Source: Glaciecola sp964446865 | Lineage (GTDB): Bacteria; Pseudomonadota; Gammaproteobacteria; Enterobacterales; Alteromonadaceae | Length of the DNA: 64,000 nt | Assembly: GCA_964446865.1 (NCBI GenBank) | Contig: CAYURD010000007.1 | Coordinates: 16,566 to 80,565 of the forward strand | Reading direction: 5' to 3' | Shown: one piece after another, positions 26,168 through 36,178 of the stretch | Layout of the letters: each line of letters begins with the position of its first letter | How positions within the stretch are numbered: the stretch's first letter is position 1 | The notes under the pieces: generated by a model | The model's database searches: none | Told to the model about the DNA's origin: nothing | What the model saw: the letters and a program-made list of their open reading frames with translations, nothing else | Position numbers and translations under genes: made by a program

Positions 26168-29100
26168 TTAAAAATTAACACGAATACCAACGCGGAAGTT
26201 ACGTCCGGTTTTAAATTCCCTGATGGTTCTGCCTTTATAGGCTTCGCCTTCAATTGCGTCGCCTTCGACAAATGGCACTGGATCGCCATTTTCATCAACA
26301 TCACCCAAATCAATACCTGCGGAGGTAAAGAATGTTCTTGTTGAGTCGTCTGTCAAATTCAATGCGTGGAAGGTAATTGTTATATCTTCGTTGTATTGAT
26401 AGGCACCACTTAAGTCAAGTCGGCTTGTAGAGTCTTGCCACTCAAGTCCACCAGTTAGCCCTCGATTAACGAGCTGAACACCGTTATATCTGTGCGCAAG
26501 TCTGACTTGGTGTCCATCTTTTGCCCAGAAAATAGTGTTATTAGCGCTGTGTTTTGGTGTATATAGTTGTGGCAGTGCTTTCAATTCACGACCTGTCAAC
26601 TCAAGTACTTCTGCTTCCGTTTCGGAGTCTGCATATGTGTAGTTAAGCGAAACACCTAAACCAGACAATAGACCAGGGAGCATGGTTAAATCTTTGGTGA
26701 AGTTAAGCTCAACACCTTTTGTTTTAACGCTAGCACCGTTTCTTGACAAAACTGCTTCAACTGGCTCACATGCAAAGCGCAATGCCTCACGAATTCGATC
26801 TTGAACCTGTCTGTCTGGATGACAATTAGCGGTTTGTGGATTAACGCCGTCAGCAATTGGAATGATAAACTCATCTAAATTAAGACTAGTTCTGTCATAG
26901 TCTCTGCGCACATCTGTTACATAAATCGTATCGCGAACCGTTTCAACGAAATCGGTCATATCTTTATTAAACAGAGCAACCGAGAACAAACCAGTCTTGT
27001 CAAAATACCATTCAAACGACAAGTCGATGTTGTCTGACTTCAATGGCTTAAGATTTGGATTGTTTACATTAGCCCGGCTAAATTCACCCCATACATTTTC
27101 ATTAAAGCTGAAGCCAGGGCGTAATTGGTCAAAACCAGGTCTTGCCATAGTTCTAGAAACTGCAAACCTTGCTATCATTTCATCGTTAAGCGCATAGTTT
27201 AGGTTCAAGCTTGGTAATAATACTGAATTTGAATTTTCACCAATACCACTATAAACACGACGGAAAATAGAAGTAGTATCGCCTTCACCAAAAATATCTT
27301 CACTAAAGCGTGCTTGTGTAGACGCATCGGTATGACGATATAATGCCCACCAACTCCGTGTACTTGCATCGTTTCTGTCGATACCAATAACGCTACCATT
27401 TTCATCGTAGTTTACTTGTAAAACGCCTTCAGGTGACAATAAAGGTTCATAACAAGGATATTCACCCTCAATTCTTGTTGTCTGGTTAGCGTTAGAAAAC
27501 GGGGTACATGGTTCGTTAGCAGTATTTAATAGACCGTTTTCATATACTAACTCGTTTGGATCAAACACTCGGTCTCTATCATGGAAACTCAGCGCCGAAT
27601 TACCAAAAGATAATACATCCGTTTTAACGTATCGAACACCGAAGTTACCTGTCAAACGGCTATCCATGTATTCAAAATTCATTTTGGCGTAAAGAGATAC
27701 ATTATCTTGTTCTATGCGTCTATCACCCGTTCTATTTGGCTGTAAAGCGACATCTGGAATACTGAAAATCTGTTCAAACGCAGAGTCTGGATCCAAAATA
27801 CCCCAGCCATTTAGGAATTCTGAGCTGTATTGAGAATTGTTAGAAATCAAGCCTTCCATAAAGTCTGGAACGGGGATACCTTGTCCAACAATTACGTCAG
27901 CCAACGCGATATCAGCAGGCCCTAATCCCGCTACAGGCATGCCAGTCTCTGGGTCAAAAACGGTTTGACCAGGTGAACTGATTGTTTGATAGTTTGTACC
28001 AACATCTTTAACGCGGCTCGACCACTTCGCACCAAACTCAAGTTGCGTAACGCCCACAAAATCAACGTCATAATCAAAGTCTAAGTAAATTGATTTATTC
28101 GTATCATCTGTCAGTTCGTCATACTTTGAGACAAACCCAAGGTGATTTGAATACGGGTCTAGAGGGTTAAAGCCAGATGTTGCAATGTTACTCTGGTTGT
28201 TATTAATTCCTTCAGGTACATAAATGAAAGGAGTAGTACCCACCACAATTTGACAAGAACCACTAGAACAATCATAACCAGTTGGCTCAAGCGTCTCTAA
28301 ATCTGCGTTTTCTAACACAGTCGCCGGAATGAAATTCCACGTACTGGTTCCTAAGTTAGCGTTAGGCTTGGACTCAAATTCTGTTTTCGAATAACCCGCG
28401 GTCAATTCCACTCTTAAGTCATCAGTAATTTCTTGGTTGATCACTAAGGTGGCAACTTTATTTTCTGTCTCATTACCGCCAACATTACGTCCTAACGAAC
28501 CAGAGCCAAAACGGTTAATAGATTTGACTAGCGTTCTACTAGCCTCATCATATGTCCACCAGTCTTGTTGTGGATCATCAGGCAAATTACCTCTATCCCT
28601 TAAATTTGGCTTGCTTGTACCAATGCGATGAGAATCGGTAAACACATCTTGTTTAGAATAGCTCAAGTTTAACTGTATATCGGTACTGTCAGATGCTAAC
28701 CATTGCATCCCTGAACTAACCGTGAAGCGGTCTCGGTCATTTAATGACGTCGAATAGCCGCGGCCATTTGATATAATTGCACCAGTAGTTTCGGACACTA
28801 TCTGACCAGTAGTCGTGGTCGCGCCGCCGGCTCTGATTGTTGCCGCTTCGTATGGGCGAAGCCAATCTGCAGTGACTTCGTCTCGTCTTGTACTTTGGGT
28901 TTCATCTGACACTGTCACAATGACACCAAAAGTTTCGTCAAAAAACTTTTGAGAAAGCGTACCTGAAATTTTATAGTCGTTTTCATCGCTAAATTCGTTA
29001 AAGCGACCTTGTAGCTCGACAGTACGTCTGTCTTTTGCCACATTAAGCGGTTTTACCGTTCGAAGTACAACGCTTGCACCAAGAGAACCCTCATCTTGAT

Positions 29101-29626
29101 CGGCAGCAGAAGTCTTGTATACATCTATTGAAGATAGTATGTCGGAAGAGATTGTACTTAAATCTACACTCTGGTCATTACCAGAGTTAGAACCACCACT
29201 ACCTTGTAGGCTAGACGTGAGTGAAACACCGTTCAAAGAAATATTGTTAAGAGCAGAGTTTGCACCACGAATCGAAATACGAGTTCCCTCGCCATCTGCT
29301 TCTTGTACTGTCACACCAGTAACGCGAGATAAGGCGTCAGCGATGTTTTGGTCTGTAGATTTACCGATATCTTCTGCGAAGATTGAGTCTTGGATACCGT
29401 CAGCTAGACGCTTTTGGCTGATTGCTTTTTGAAGACTGCCCCTAAAGCCAGAAACTTCGATAACTTCGACCGCTTCTTCCTCTGCCTCAGCAGCTGCTTT
29501 TTTGACTTCTTCAGTATCGGGTGGATTTGTTTGTGACTCTTGTGTAAACGAGTGTGAAGTGCTTGGTACCATCATTAATGGCATCATTGCTACTAACAAT
29601 GGATTTAACTTGAATTTTCTAGACAT
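26168..29626 (-). CDS. TonB-dependent receptor for glycan oligosaccharides
   Basis: A 1152-residue outer-membrane importer. A signal peptide (about 1-27) is followed by an acidic, alanine/glutamate-rich stretch (about 38-52), then the TonB box region (VEVIEVSGFRGSL, about 53-65), the plug domain (DSIFAEDIGKSTDQNIADALSRVTGV; RISIRGANSALNNISLNGV, about 80-190) and a 22-strand barrel that ends in VGIRVNF with terminal Phe. It is of the large Xanthomonas/Caulobacter type used for sugars. It is first in an operon with the Ig/CBM lipoprotein and a halogenase-like protein. GGAGGAGAC precedes the ATG. Confidence 0.93.
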   Translation of the reverse strand: MSRKFKLNPLLVAMMPLMMVPSTSHSFTQESQTNPPDTEEVKKAAAEAEEEAVEVIEVSGFRGSLQKAISQKRLADGIQDSIFAEDIGKSTDQNIADALSRVTGVTVQEADGEGTRISIRGANSALNNISLNGVSLTSSLQGSGGSNSGNDQSVDLSTISSDILSSIDVYKTSAADQDEGSLGASVVLRTVKPLNVAKDRRTVELQGRFNEFSDENDYKISGTLSQKFFDETFGVIVTVSDETQSTRRDEVTADWLRPYEAATIRAGGATTTTGQIVSETTGAIISNGRGYSTSLNDRDRFTVSSGMQWLASDSTDIQLNLSYSKQDVFTDSHRIGTSKPNLRDRGNLPDDPQQDWWTYDEASRTLVKSINRFGSGSLGRNVGGNETENKVATLVINQEITDDLRVELTAGYSKTEFESKPNANLGTSTWNFIPATVLENADLETLEPTGYDCSSGSCQIVVGTTPFIYVPEGINNNQSNIATSGFNPLDPYSNHLGFVSKYDELTDDTNKSIYLDFDYDVDFVGVTQLEFGAKWSSRVKDVGTNYQTISSPGQTVFDPETGMPVAGLGPADIALADVIVGQGIPVPDFMEGLISNNSQYSSEFLNGWGILDPDSAFEQIFSIPDVALQPNRTGDRRIEQDNVSLYAKMNFEYMDSRLTGNFGVRYVKTDVLSFGNSALSFHDRDRVFDPNELVYENGLLNTANEPCTPFSNANQTTRIEGEYPCYEPLLSPEGVLQVNYDENGSVIGIDRNDASTRSWWALYRHTDASTQARFSEDIFGEGDTTSIFRRVYSGIGENSNSVLLPSLNLNYALNDEMIARFAVSRTMARPGFDQLRPGFSFNENVWGEFSRANVNNPNLKPLKSDNIDLSFEWYFDKTGLFSVALFNKDMTDFVETVRDTIYVTDVRRDYDRTSLNLDEFIIPIADGVNPQTANCHPDRQVQDRIREALRFACEPVEAVLSRNGASVKTKGVELNFTKDLTMLPGLLSGLGVSLNYTYADSETEAEVLELTGRELKALPQLYTPKHSANNTIFWAKDGHQVRLAHRYNGVQLVNRGLTGGLEWQDSTSRLDLSGAYQYNEDITITFHALNLTDDSTRTFFTSAGIDLGDVDENGDPVPFVEGDAIEGEAYKGRTIREFKTGRNFRVGIRVNF

Positions 29627-30181
29627 GTGTACGTCTCCTCCTAACAGTGCCTCACCAATATGTAGTATCGATTTAGCTTCCCTGTTTTGTGCCCCAGTTT
29701 GTGTATATATAAAATTTAATATTTATATGCTATCGAGTTTATTGATTTGTTTAAAATTTGTAAAGAGAATTTAAATATAAAAATCACATTTTACGGAGGA
29801 TCCACTCCTTTTATTGTGTTTTTAACTACTTTTAACACGTTAAATACATGTTTTATAACGATAAAAAATATTTTAAAAAAGTTGATCTATTTTTAATATT
29901 AATTTAACGTTTTATCTCCTTTAGTCTAAATTTAAGTAAATCAAGGGCAAATGCATGATCTAATGTAATTAATTTGATGCGATTCACCCTTATTAATCTC
30001 ATATTTAATTTTTTATTTTTATATTTAAAATTTTAATACTGTTCACTCGCACATCCTTAAAATGCACTTAAGCAAAAACACTAAATTTAGTAACGCAAAC
30101 ACGAATTAAAGTAAACTACATATGTATATAAGAAGCAAGGTTTTATTGATAGTGGAGTAAAAGCGAGGACTCTAATTTTTA

Positions 30182-30213
30182 ATTGCATATGAATATGCGC
30201 ATTCATATGCAAT
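30182..30213. promoter_or_regulatory. Palindromic operator candidate, ATATGAA-N8-TTCATAT
   Basis: A perfect 13-bp inverted repeat (ATTGCATATGAAT and ATTCATATGCAAT, six bases between). It contains the same ATATGAA-N8-TTCATAT core with the same spacing as the site at 3058-3089. It lies 555 bp upstream of the TonB receptor ATG, far for an operator unless the transcript leader is long. Confidence 0.45.
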
Positions 30214-30256
30214 GTTAACAAGATTGTTAAAAAATTGAGAAGAGTTCATTTATTGT

Positions 30257-30283
30257 ACAGACAGGATTCGAAATCCTGTCTGT
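30257..30283 (-). terminator. Strong hairpin after the DUF1501 operon
   Basis: ACAGACAGGATT pairs perfectly with AATCCTGTCTGT around CGA, 35 bp beyond the DUF1501 stop codon. The T-run is poor on either strand, so termination or mRNA 3'-end protection are both possible. Confidence 0.55.
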
Positions 30284-30317
30284 CACGCGGTATTGGTTGA
30301 TACACGAATAAATCTAA

Positions 30318-31742
30318 TTAGGCCAGCAATGGCTTGACCACCTTGCCGTGTACATCTGTCAACCTAAAGCGTCTACCTTGATACTTATAGGTCAACTTTT
30401 CGTGATTAATGCCCATCAAATGCATTAGCGTGGCTTGAAAGTCGTGAACATGAACAGGATCTTTCACAACATTATACCCAAACTCGTCTGTCTCACCGTA
30501 AACGCCGGGTTTTGTGCCGCCACCTGCCATCCAGATTGAAAAACAGCCTGGATGGTGGTCTCTGCCATAACCTGTCTCTGTGAGTTTACCCTGTGAGTAA
30601 TTTGTTCGTCCAAATTCACCGCCCCAAATCACCAAAGTATCATCTAACAAGCCTCGTTGTTTTAAATCGGTCACGAGTGCCGCCGATGCTTGGTCAGTCT
30701 TTTTACAATTAGCCGATATGCCACCAGGTAAATTGTCGTGTTGATCCCATCCTTGATGGTATAGCTGTGTAAACTTGACATTTCTCTCAGCTAAACGGCG
30801 CGCTAACAGACAATTAGCCGCGTAAGTGCCCGGCTTGCGAGAATCAGGCCCATACATGTCAAACACCCAATCAGGTTCGTCCGATAAATCAGTCACGTCT
30901 GGTATAGAGCTTTGCATGCGCTCTGCCATTTCGTATTGAGCCACTCTGGATTTAATCTCTTCATCACGCCATTTTTCATGCTGAATATTTTGTAGTTGTC
31001 TAAATCCGTCTAATAGCTGTTTGCGATCCATGCCTTGCAAACCTTGTGGGTTATTAAGGTATAAGACTGGGTTTTCACCACCTCGAAATTGCACGCCTTG
31101 GTGTATAGATGGCAAAAAGCCATTTCCCCATAATCTTGCGTATAAAGGCTGACCACCGGCATTACTCGATACCATCACAATAAAAGGCGGTAAATTAGGG
31201 TTATCAGAACCCAAACCATAACTTGCCCATGCACCAATACTTGGACGACCCGCAATAGGAAAACCTGTTTGTAAAAATGTAATCGCTGGGTCGTGGTTAA
31301 TTGCATCGGTCTGCATCGATTTCACGATTGTTAAATCATCAACTATTTTAGCGGTATACGGCAATAACTCACTCACCCAAGCGCCAGACTCACCATGTTG
31401 CTTAAAATCAAACACTGAGCGCGCTAATGGTAATGATGATTGTTGCGCACTCATGCCCGTTAATACTTGCTCACCTCTAACCTCTGCGGGTAATTGTTGT
31501 CCGTGTCGTTTATCGAGCATTGGCTTGTAATCGAAGGTTTCGAGCTGCGATGGCCCGCCACTTTGAAACAAATAAATAACTCTTTTAGCCGTTGCGGGAA
31601 TATGCCCAGCACCTAAATGACCATTTAAAACAGGGCCTAAATCTCTTGCTTGAGCTAAATTAGGGATGGCGCCCATCGCAGCTGCGCCCATACCCGCGCC
31701 TAAACCGGCAAGTGATGCTTTTAAAAACTGTCGTTTATTCAT
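30318..31742 (-). CDS. DUF1501 protein, secreted by a Tat-like signal
   Basis: A 474-residue member of the DUF1501 family (alkaline-phosphatase/sulfatase-like fold), abundant in planctomycetes and usually encoded beside cytochrome-type PSD1 proteins, as here. The N-terminus MNKRQFLKASLAGLGAG resembles a Tat signal with Lys-Arg instead of Arg-Arg. Family landmarks: FQSGGPSQLETFDYKP (about 54-69), GRDHHPGCFSIWMAGGG (about 398-414) and HDFQATLMHLMGI near the end. The biochemical role of the family is not established. Last gene of a four-gene operon, 10 bp after the previous stop. Confidence 0.88.
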   Translation of the reverse strand: MNKRQFLKASLAGLGAGMGAAAMGAIPNLAQARDLGPVLNGHLGAGHIPATAKRVIYLFQSGGPSQLETFDYKPMLDKRHGQQLPAEVRGEQVLTGMSAQQSSLPLARSVFDFKQHGESGAWVSELLPYTAKIVDDLTIVKSMQTDAINHDPAITFLQTGFPIAGRPSIGAWASYGLGSDNPNLPPFIVMVSSNAGGQPLYARLWGNGFLPSIHQGVQFRGGENPVLYLNNPQGLQGMDRKQLLDGFRQLQNIQHEKWRDEEIKSRVAQYEMAERMQSSIPDVTDLSDEPDWVFDMYGPDSRKPGTYAANCLLARRLAERNVKFTQLYHQGWDQHDNLPGGISANCKKTDQASAALVTDLKQRGLLDDTLVIWGGEFGRTNYSQGKLTETGYGRDHHPGCFSIWMAGGGTKPGVYGETDEFGYNVVKDPVHVHDFQATLMHLMGINHEKLTYKYQGRRFRLTDVHGKVVKPLLA

Positions 31743-31752
31743 ATTGGTCTGC

Positions 31753-34700
31753 CTATCTCTTTATAACGCTAGCATCGTGATTAATGAGTATATTGGTCAC
31801 TGAACTAAGTGCTGCAAGCTGTATGTGATCAAGCTTACTGTCTACTTCGGTTTCACCTAAGGTCAAAAACGATTCTGCTTCACTGGGCCTTTCTTTAAAG
31901 CTTGCATGCACTTGCATATACATATTTTTAATGATGTCGATTTCAGCATCGCTCGGGAATCGGCTTGTTAATTTGCGATAAACAAGCGAAATTTGCTGCT
32001 CAATGTCGTCTGCATCATTGATAACGTTTTGTGCTAACACACGTGACGCCTCAATAATTTGCGGATCATTTAATAAAGCTAGCGCTTGAAGTGGTGTACT
32101 TGTTTGTTGCCTCACGCCCACGCTGTGATCTCTTGAAGGTGCATCAAACGCCATCATGTTTGGCGGCGGCGCGCTTCGCTTGTAAATGGTGTACATTGAA
32201 CGTCTATAAAGCTCTTCACCTTCGCCTTGTATGTAGTCTTTGTTATTCATTTTCCAAATGCCATCAGGCTGGTATGGCCTTACGCTTTTTCCACCGATTT
32301 TTCGAACCAACAAACCGCTTGAGGCAAGCGCATTATCACGTATCATCTCGGCCGTTAAGCGAGAGCTTGGGCCGCGCGCCAACCAAACATTTTTAGGGTC
32401 TCTTTCAACGAGCTCACTTGTGGCTTTTGAACTCTGCTGATACGCATTAGTCATTACAAGGGTTTTTATAAAGTCTTTAACATCCCAGCCTTCGTCGACA
32501 AATTTACGCGCTAAAAAGTCGAGTAAAGCGGGATGACTAGGTAAGTCACCTTGATTACCAAAATCTTCTGGCGTGGCAACTAAGCCTCGACCAAATAACA
32601 TTTGCCAATATCGGTTAACTAACACGCGCGGCACGAGTGGATGTTCAGGAGATGTCAGCCATTTAGCTAAACCAAGTCTATTCTTAGGCCATTCGTCGTT
32701 AAAGGGTAAGATACGCTCGGGGACACCTGGACCAACTGGCTCACCATGATTTGCATATCCACCACGCACTAGCACAAAGGCTTGACGCGTTTGCTCAGCT
32801 TCATCCATCACCATAATTTCTTGTACACTTTCAGCAACTTGATTGTGTTCTCTGCGTAAATCAACTAGTTGATTGAAGGTGTTCTTATAATCCTCGTTAT
32901 AAGCACGGTTAAATAAGGCCAAGGCAGATTCTTTATCCTCAATAATCGTCTCACTATGCAAAGAAGACACTTCTAAAGGACTGAGATCACGCTTGTAAAC
33001 CGCTATATTATCAACCATCGAGTCGGGTAATCCACGGCTACGCCAGCGAGCACCAACTTTAATGCCAATTTCTTTAAGTACGTTTTTGTCAGTATGCTTT
33101 AGGTCTTTATATAAGTTGTCGTTGACAATGTTCATATCTACGGCTTGACCGTTAATATAAAAATGAACACCCGCGGCAGTTGATGAACCATCGTAAGTCA
33201 TGGCCACTTGCTGCCATTGGCTTCGCTTAACAGGGTCGGTAGATTGCAAAACAATCGCATTATATGGATACGTATGGGCGAGTCTTACCTGCCAGCGGCC
33301 ATCTTCAACTGAAATATCGAAACCTTTGAAGTTATATAAAATGCCCGCTTTGTTGTAGTGCAGTAACACACCATCTTTGCTCTGTTGGTCAATATTGGCA
33401 TCGATTGCTACGGTAAATGGCGTGGCTCTATCAAAGTAATTGATATCAGGAAAGTATAGGGGATCATCACCATTTATCTTAACAGCACTGCGCTCACCAT
33501 CTTGCACGTGCACCATGGCAGACCCTTCTTTCTTTTTAGGATCTGAACCAAAAATAACTACACCCGGTGCCTTTGTGCCGGCAATGTTGTTAATTTTTTG
33601 ATTTGAATCTTTTTCATCTAATGGGAAAAAAGCGACGATATCTGAATCGGCAACCGACACTGATTTACCTTTATTCTTTTCATACCAACGTGTAAATGCA
33701 GCATTTTGGCTATGTTGGTTTTTTACCAAAGCTTCATTTAAGGCCACGATATCCTGACTAATTTCGTCGAGCTTTGTTGCTTGTGTTTCAGTGGGCAACA
33801 TTAAGGTCGGCACTGGCATATCGTTAGGGTCATACGAAATTTGACCCGATTCTTTAATATTATTGAAAAACGCAGTCGTCGAATAATAATCAGCGGCAGA
33901 TATTGGGTCATATTTATGGTCATGACACTGTGCACAGTGCATGGTAAGACCCATTAAACCGGTGCCAATGGTTTGCACTCTGTCTTTTACGTATTCAACT
34001 CTAAATTCTTCATTAACAATACCGCCTTCACCATTTTGAGCATGCACACGGTTAAAAGCGGTGGCAATAAGCTGCTCGAGTTCAGGCTCAGGCATTAAAT
34101 CACCCGCTATCTGCCATGTAATAAACTCATCCATTGGCTGGTTATTATTAAAGGCTTTGATTACCCAATCTCTGTACGGCGACATATCTCGATAAAAATC
34201 GGTACTATAACCATGAGTATCTGCGTAACGAGCAACATCTAACCATTCTGTTGCCATGCGCTCGCCATAGGCTTGGGTGTCGAGCAGTCGTTCAACAAGC
34301 TTTTGATATGCTTGTTCGCTGTTGTCTTGTAAAAATTGGTCTATTTCGTCAATGGTAGGTGGTAGTCCCGTTAGGTCAAAAGTAACCCGACGAATTAGTG
34401 ACTCTTTATCTGCTTTTTCTTGAGGGCTAAAACCAAGCATTTGCTGCTGTTGTAGAACAAAGCTATCAATTTCATTGCTCGCCCATGTCTTAGCGATAGT
34501 GTCATTTTCAGTGCTATTTTCAGAAGTATCAATTTCTGGCACTTCAGGCGTTTCTGGCTTTATAAATGCCCAGTGTTTTTTGTACTCAGCGCCCTGCTCT
34601 ATCCACTTTGCAAGAATTGCCTTATCGTAATCAGACAATACGAGGTTTGATGAGGGAGGCGGCATTACTGTATTTTCATCTTGTGAGTGAAGACGCTTTA

Positions 34701-34998
34701 TCATTTCACTCAACTCTGGCGCACCAGGATTAAGCGCAGCCATTCCACTATCGGTAACATGATTAACGGCTGCGGTATAGTCAGAGAGATTTAAGCCCGC
34801 TTTATTATTTTCAATATCTGGACCATGACATAAGTAGCATGTATCAGACAATATAGGCTTAACATGAAAGTTAAAGTCGATTTCTTCTGGCAGCTGATGG
34901 GCAACTTTCGCTTCAGTCTGTTCAATAATTTCGCTCGTCTCGTTACCGCATGCACTTATTAGCAATACACAAGATGAGACAACTAAAAATCTTAACAT
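31753..34998 (-). CDS. PSD1-type cytochrome c lipoprotein (PSCyt1, DUF1549, LamG, DUF1553)
   Basis: The start is taken at ATG 34998, with GGAGAG upstream, giving 1081 residues and a lipoprotein signal ending in LLISAC; a start 14 codons further up would overlap the preceding gene. Domains in order: planctomycete cytochrome c (CYLCH, about 52), DUF1549 (about 175-375, with LIRRVTFDLTGLPPT and a second heme-like CAQCHDHKYDPIS), a LamG/concanavalin-like insert (about 480-700), and DUF1553 (RPVLVNRYWQMLFGRGLV-type segment onwards, about 785-1040). Such proteins are typical of planctomycetes and are proposed to act in oxidation of glycan-derived sugars. It starts 1 bp after the NHL gene ends. Confidence 0.88.
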   Translation of the reverse strand: MLRFLVVSSCVLLISACGNETSEIIEQTEAKVAHQLPEEIDFNFHVKPILSDTCYLCHGPDIENNKAGLNLSDYTAAVNHVTDSGMAALNPGAPELSEMIKRLHSQDENTVMPPPSSNLVLSDYDKAILAKWIEQGAEYKKHWAFIKPETPEVPEIDTSENSTENDTIAKTWASNEIDSFVLQQQQMLGFSPQEKADKESLIRRVTFDLTGLPPTIDEIDQFLQDNSEQAYQKLVERLLDTQAYGERMATEWLDVARYADTHGYSTDFYRDMSPYRDWVIKAFNNNQPMDEFITWQIAGDLMPEPELEQLIATAFNRVHAQNGEGGIVNEEFRVEYVKDRVQTIGTGLMGLTMHCAQCHDHKYDPISAADYYSTTAFFNNIKESGQISYDPNDMPVPTLMLPTETQATKLDEISQDIVALNEALVKNQHSQNAAFTRWYEKNKGKSVSVADSDIVAFFPLDEKDSNQKINNIAGTKAPGVVIFGSDPKKKEGSAMVHVQDGERSAVKINGDDPLYFPDINYFDRATPFTVAIDANIDQQSKDGVLLHYNKAGILYNFKGFDISVEDGRWQVRLAHTYPYNAIVLQSTDPVKRSQWQQVAMTYDGSSTAAGVHFYINGQAVDMNIVNDNLYKDLKHTDKNVLKEIGIKVGARWRSRGLPDSMVDNIAVYKRDLSPLEVSSLHSETIIEDKESALALFNRAYNEDYKNTFNQLVDLRREHNQVAESVQEIMVMDEAEQTRQAFVLVRGGYANHGEPVGPGVPERILPFNDEWPKNRLGLAKWLTSPEHPLVPRVLVNRYWQMLFGRGLVATPEDFGNQGDLPSHPALLDFLARKFVDEGWDVKDFIKTLVMTNAYQQSSKATSELVERDPKNVWLARGPSSRLTAEMIRDNALASSGLLVRKIGGKSVRPYQPDGIWKMNNKDYIQGEGEELYRRSMYTIYKRSAPPPNMMAFDAPSRDHSVGVRQQTSTPLQALALLNDPQIIEASRVLAQNVINDADDIEQQISLVYRKLTSRFPSDAEIDIIKNMYMQVHASFKERPSEAESFLTLGETEVDSKLDHIQLAALSSVTNILINHDASVIKR

Positions 34999-34999
34999 T

Positions 35000-36178
35000 T
35001 TACACTCTCTCCAATTTGATTGGATACACCTGATTTGCATTCCACTGACCCACGTACAAGTTTAGATCGTCGTCAACACATACCGTATGACAGTGATTAA
35101 ACACATCAAAGCTAGAACGCATGGTGTTTAATTGACCATTCACATACTTAGGCGCTTCTCCGCCTGGGTTAGATACCACTTTGTTGTTTTTATCTAAAAT
35201 AGTAATAAAGCCTGAATTAGGCGCTTGTTTTCCATCTATATGCGACCAACATACTGGTGCATAAAAATGCTCGTCTTTAAAAATAGGTCCACCCACGTAT
35301 GCGCCTGGCAAGGCCAAGTCTTCAATATACTGTCCGTCTAGTGTGTACTTTTTGAGTGCTTGTTCACCTCTTGAACTCACTAAAAGGTGCACATTATTTG
35401 GGTCTCGCGAATCAACACCAATGCCGTGTGTATTATTTAGATTATGAGCTTTGTTGGTATTGTTATATCCACCCCAATGCCTAATATATTTGCCGTTGCT
35501 ATCGTAATGGATAACAAAGTCAGAGCCGTAACCGTCGGTCACATAAATATCGCCGTTTGGCGCGATGGTGACGTCGGTAGGTTGAAAGCGCATCTTGTCG
35601 TCATAAATACCAATGGTTCTTGGGTGACCAATGGTAAACACTAATTTACCGTCTAGGGTGAGTTTGGCAATAAAGCCATTTTGGCGATACCACTTATTTT
35701 TCCATTGATTGTCTGGGCGATTGCGGTCAAGCACCCAGCCACAATCAACCACATATAAAAAATCTTCGCCGTTTTCGTTGTTCACTTTTATAGAATGCGC
35801 GCCGGGGTATTGCGTGCCCCATGCGTCAAGAAGCTTTCCGTCTTTGTTGTAAATCACAAAATTGTTCACATCAGAGTCGGTGAACATGATGATGCGACCT
35901 TTTGAGTCGATATCTAAACCATGACAATTCTCGACGGGCACTTTACTTGGGTCTAAATTTCCCCAATTGGCATGCACTTTATATGTAAAATCCCCATGAC
36001 CAACAATGGCTCCGTCTATAAAACGAGACGCTTTGGGAGGTTTAGGTTTTTCAGGATCATGGGCAAAAGCTGGCATAGCAATCATTGCAGACGCAGCGCT
36101 TGCGCCCAATTTCATAGACTGCTTTAGAAATTGACGCTTAGTGGAATTAATACGCTGCTGATTTTTTAATTGCGTCAT
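35000..36178 (-). CDS. NHL-repeat beta-propeller protein, secreted
   Basis: A 392-residue exported protein with a Tat-like signal (STKRQFLKQSMKLGASAAS, cleavage near AFAHD at about 41). The rest is a six-bladed NHL-type propeller, seen in repeated blocks such as NCHGLDIDSKGRIIMFTDSD, PTDVTIAPNGDIYVTDGYG and THGIGVDSRDPNNVHLLVSS. Relatives include peptidylglycine-lyase-like and sugar-lactone-related propellers; catalytic identity cannot be assigned. It overlaps the upstream cytochrome gene by one base (TAATG), so it belongs to the same operon. Confidence 0.82.
   Translation of the reverse strand: MTQLKNQQRINSTKRQFLKQSMKLGASAASAMIAMPAFAHDPEKPKPPKASRFIDGAIVGHGDFTYKVHANWGNLDPSKVPVENCHGLDIDSKGRIIMFTDSDVNNFVIYNKDGKLLDAWGTQYPGAHSIKVNNENGEDFLYVVDCGWVLDRNRPDNQWKNKWYRQNGFIAKLTLDGKLVFTIGHPRTIGIYDDKMRFQPTDVTIAPNGDIYVTDGYGSDFVIHYDSNGKYIRHWGGYNNTNKAHNLNNTHGIGVDSRDPNNVHLLVSSRGEQALKKYTLDGQYIEDLALPGAYVGGPIFKDEHFYAPVCWSHIDGKQAPNSGFITILDKNNKVVSNPGGEAPKYVNGQLNTMRSSFDVFNHCHTVCVDDDLNLYVGQWNANQVYPIKLERV

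Larger units (their letters stand above)
29627..30317. other. Long AT-rich region upstream of the TonB receptor gene
   Basis: This 691-bp stretch has no credible gene. It holds the receptor promoter, an operator-like palindrome (30182-30213), a strong hairpin (30257-30283) near the end of the DUF1501 operon and many A/T runs. GGAGGATCCACTCC near 29796 is a short symmetric block of unknown meaning. Confidence 0.5.
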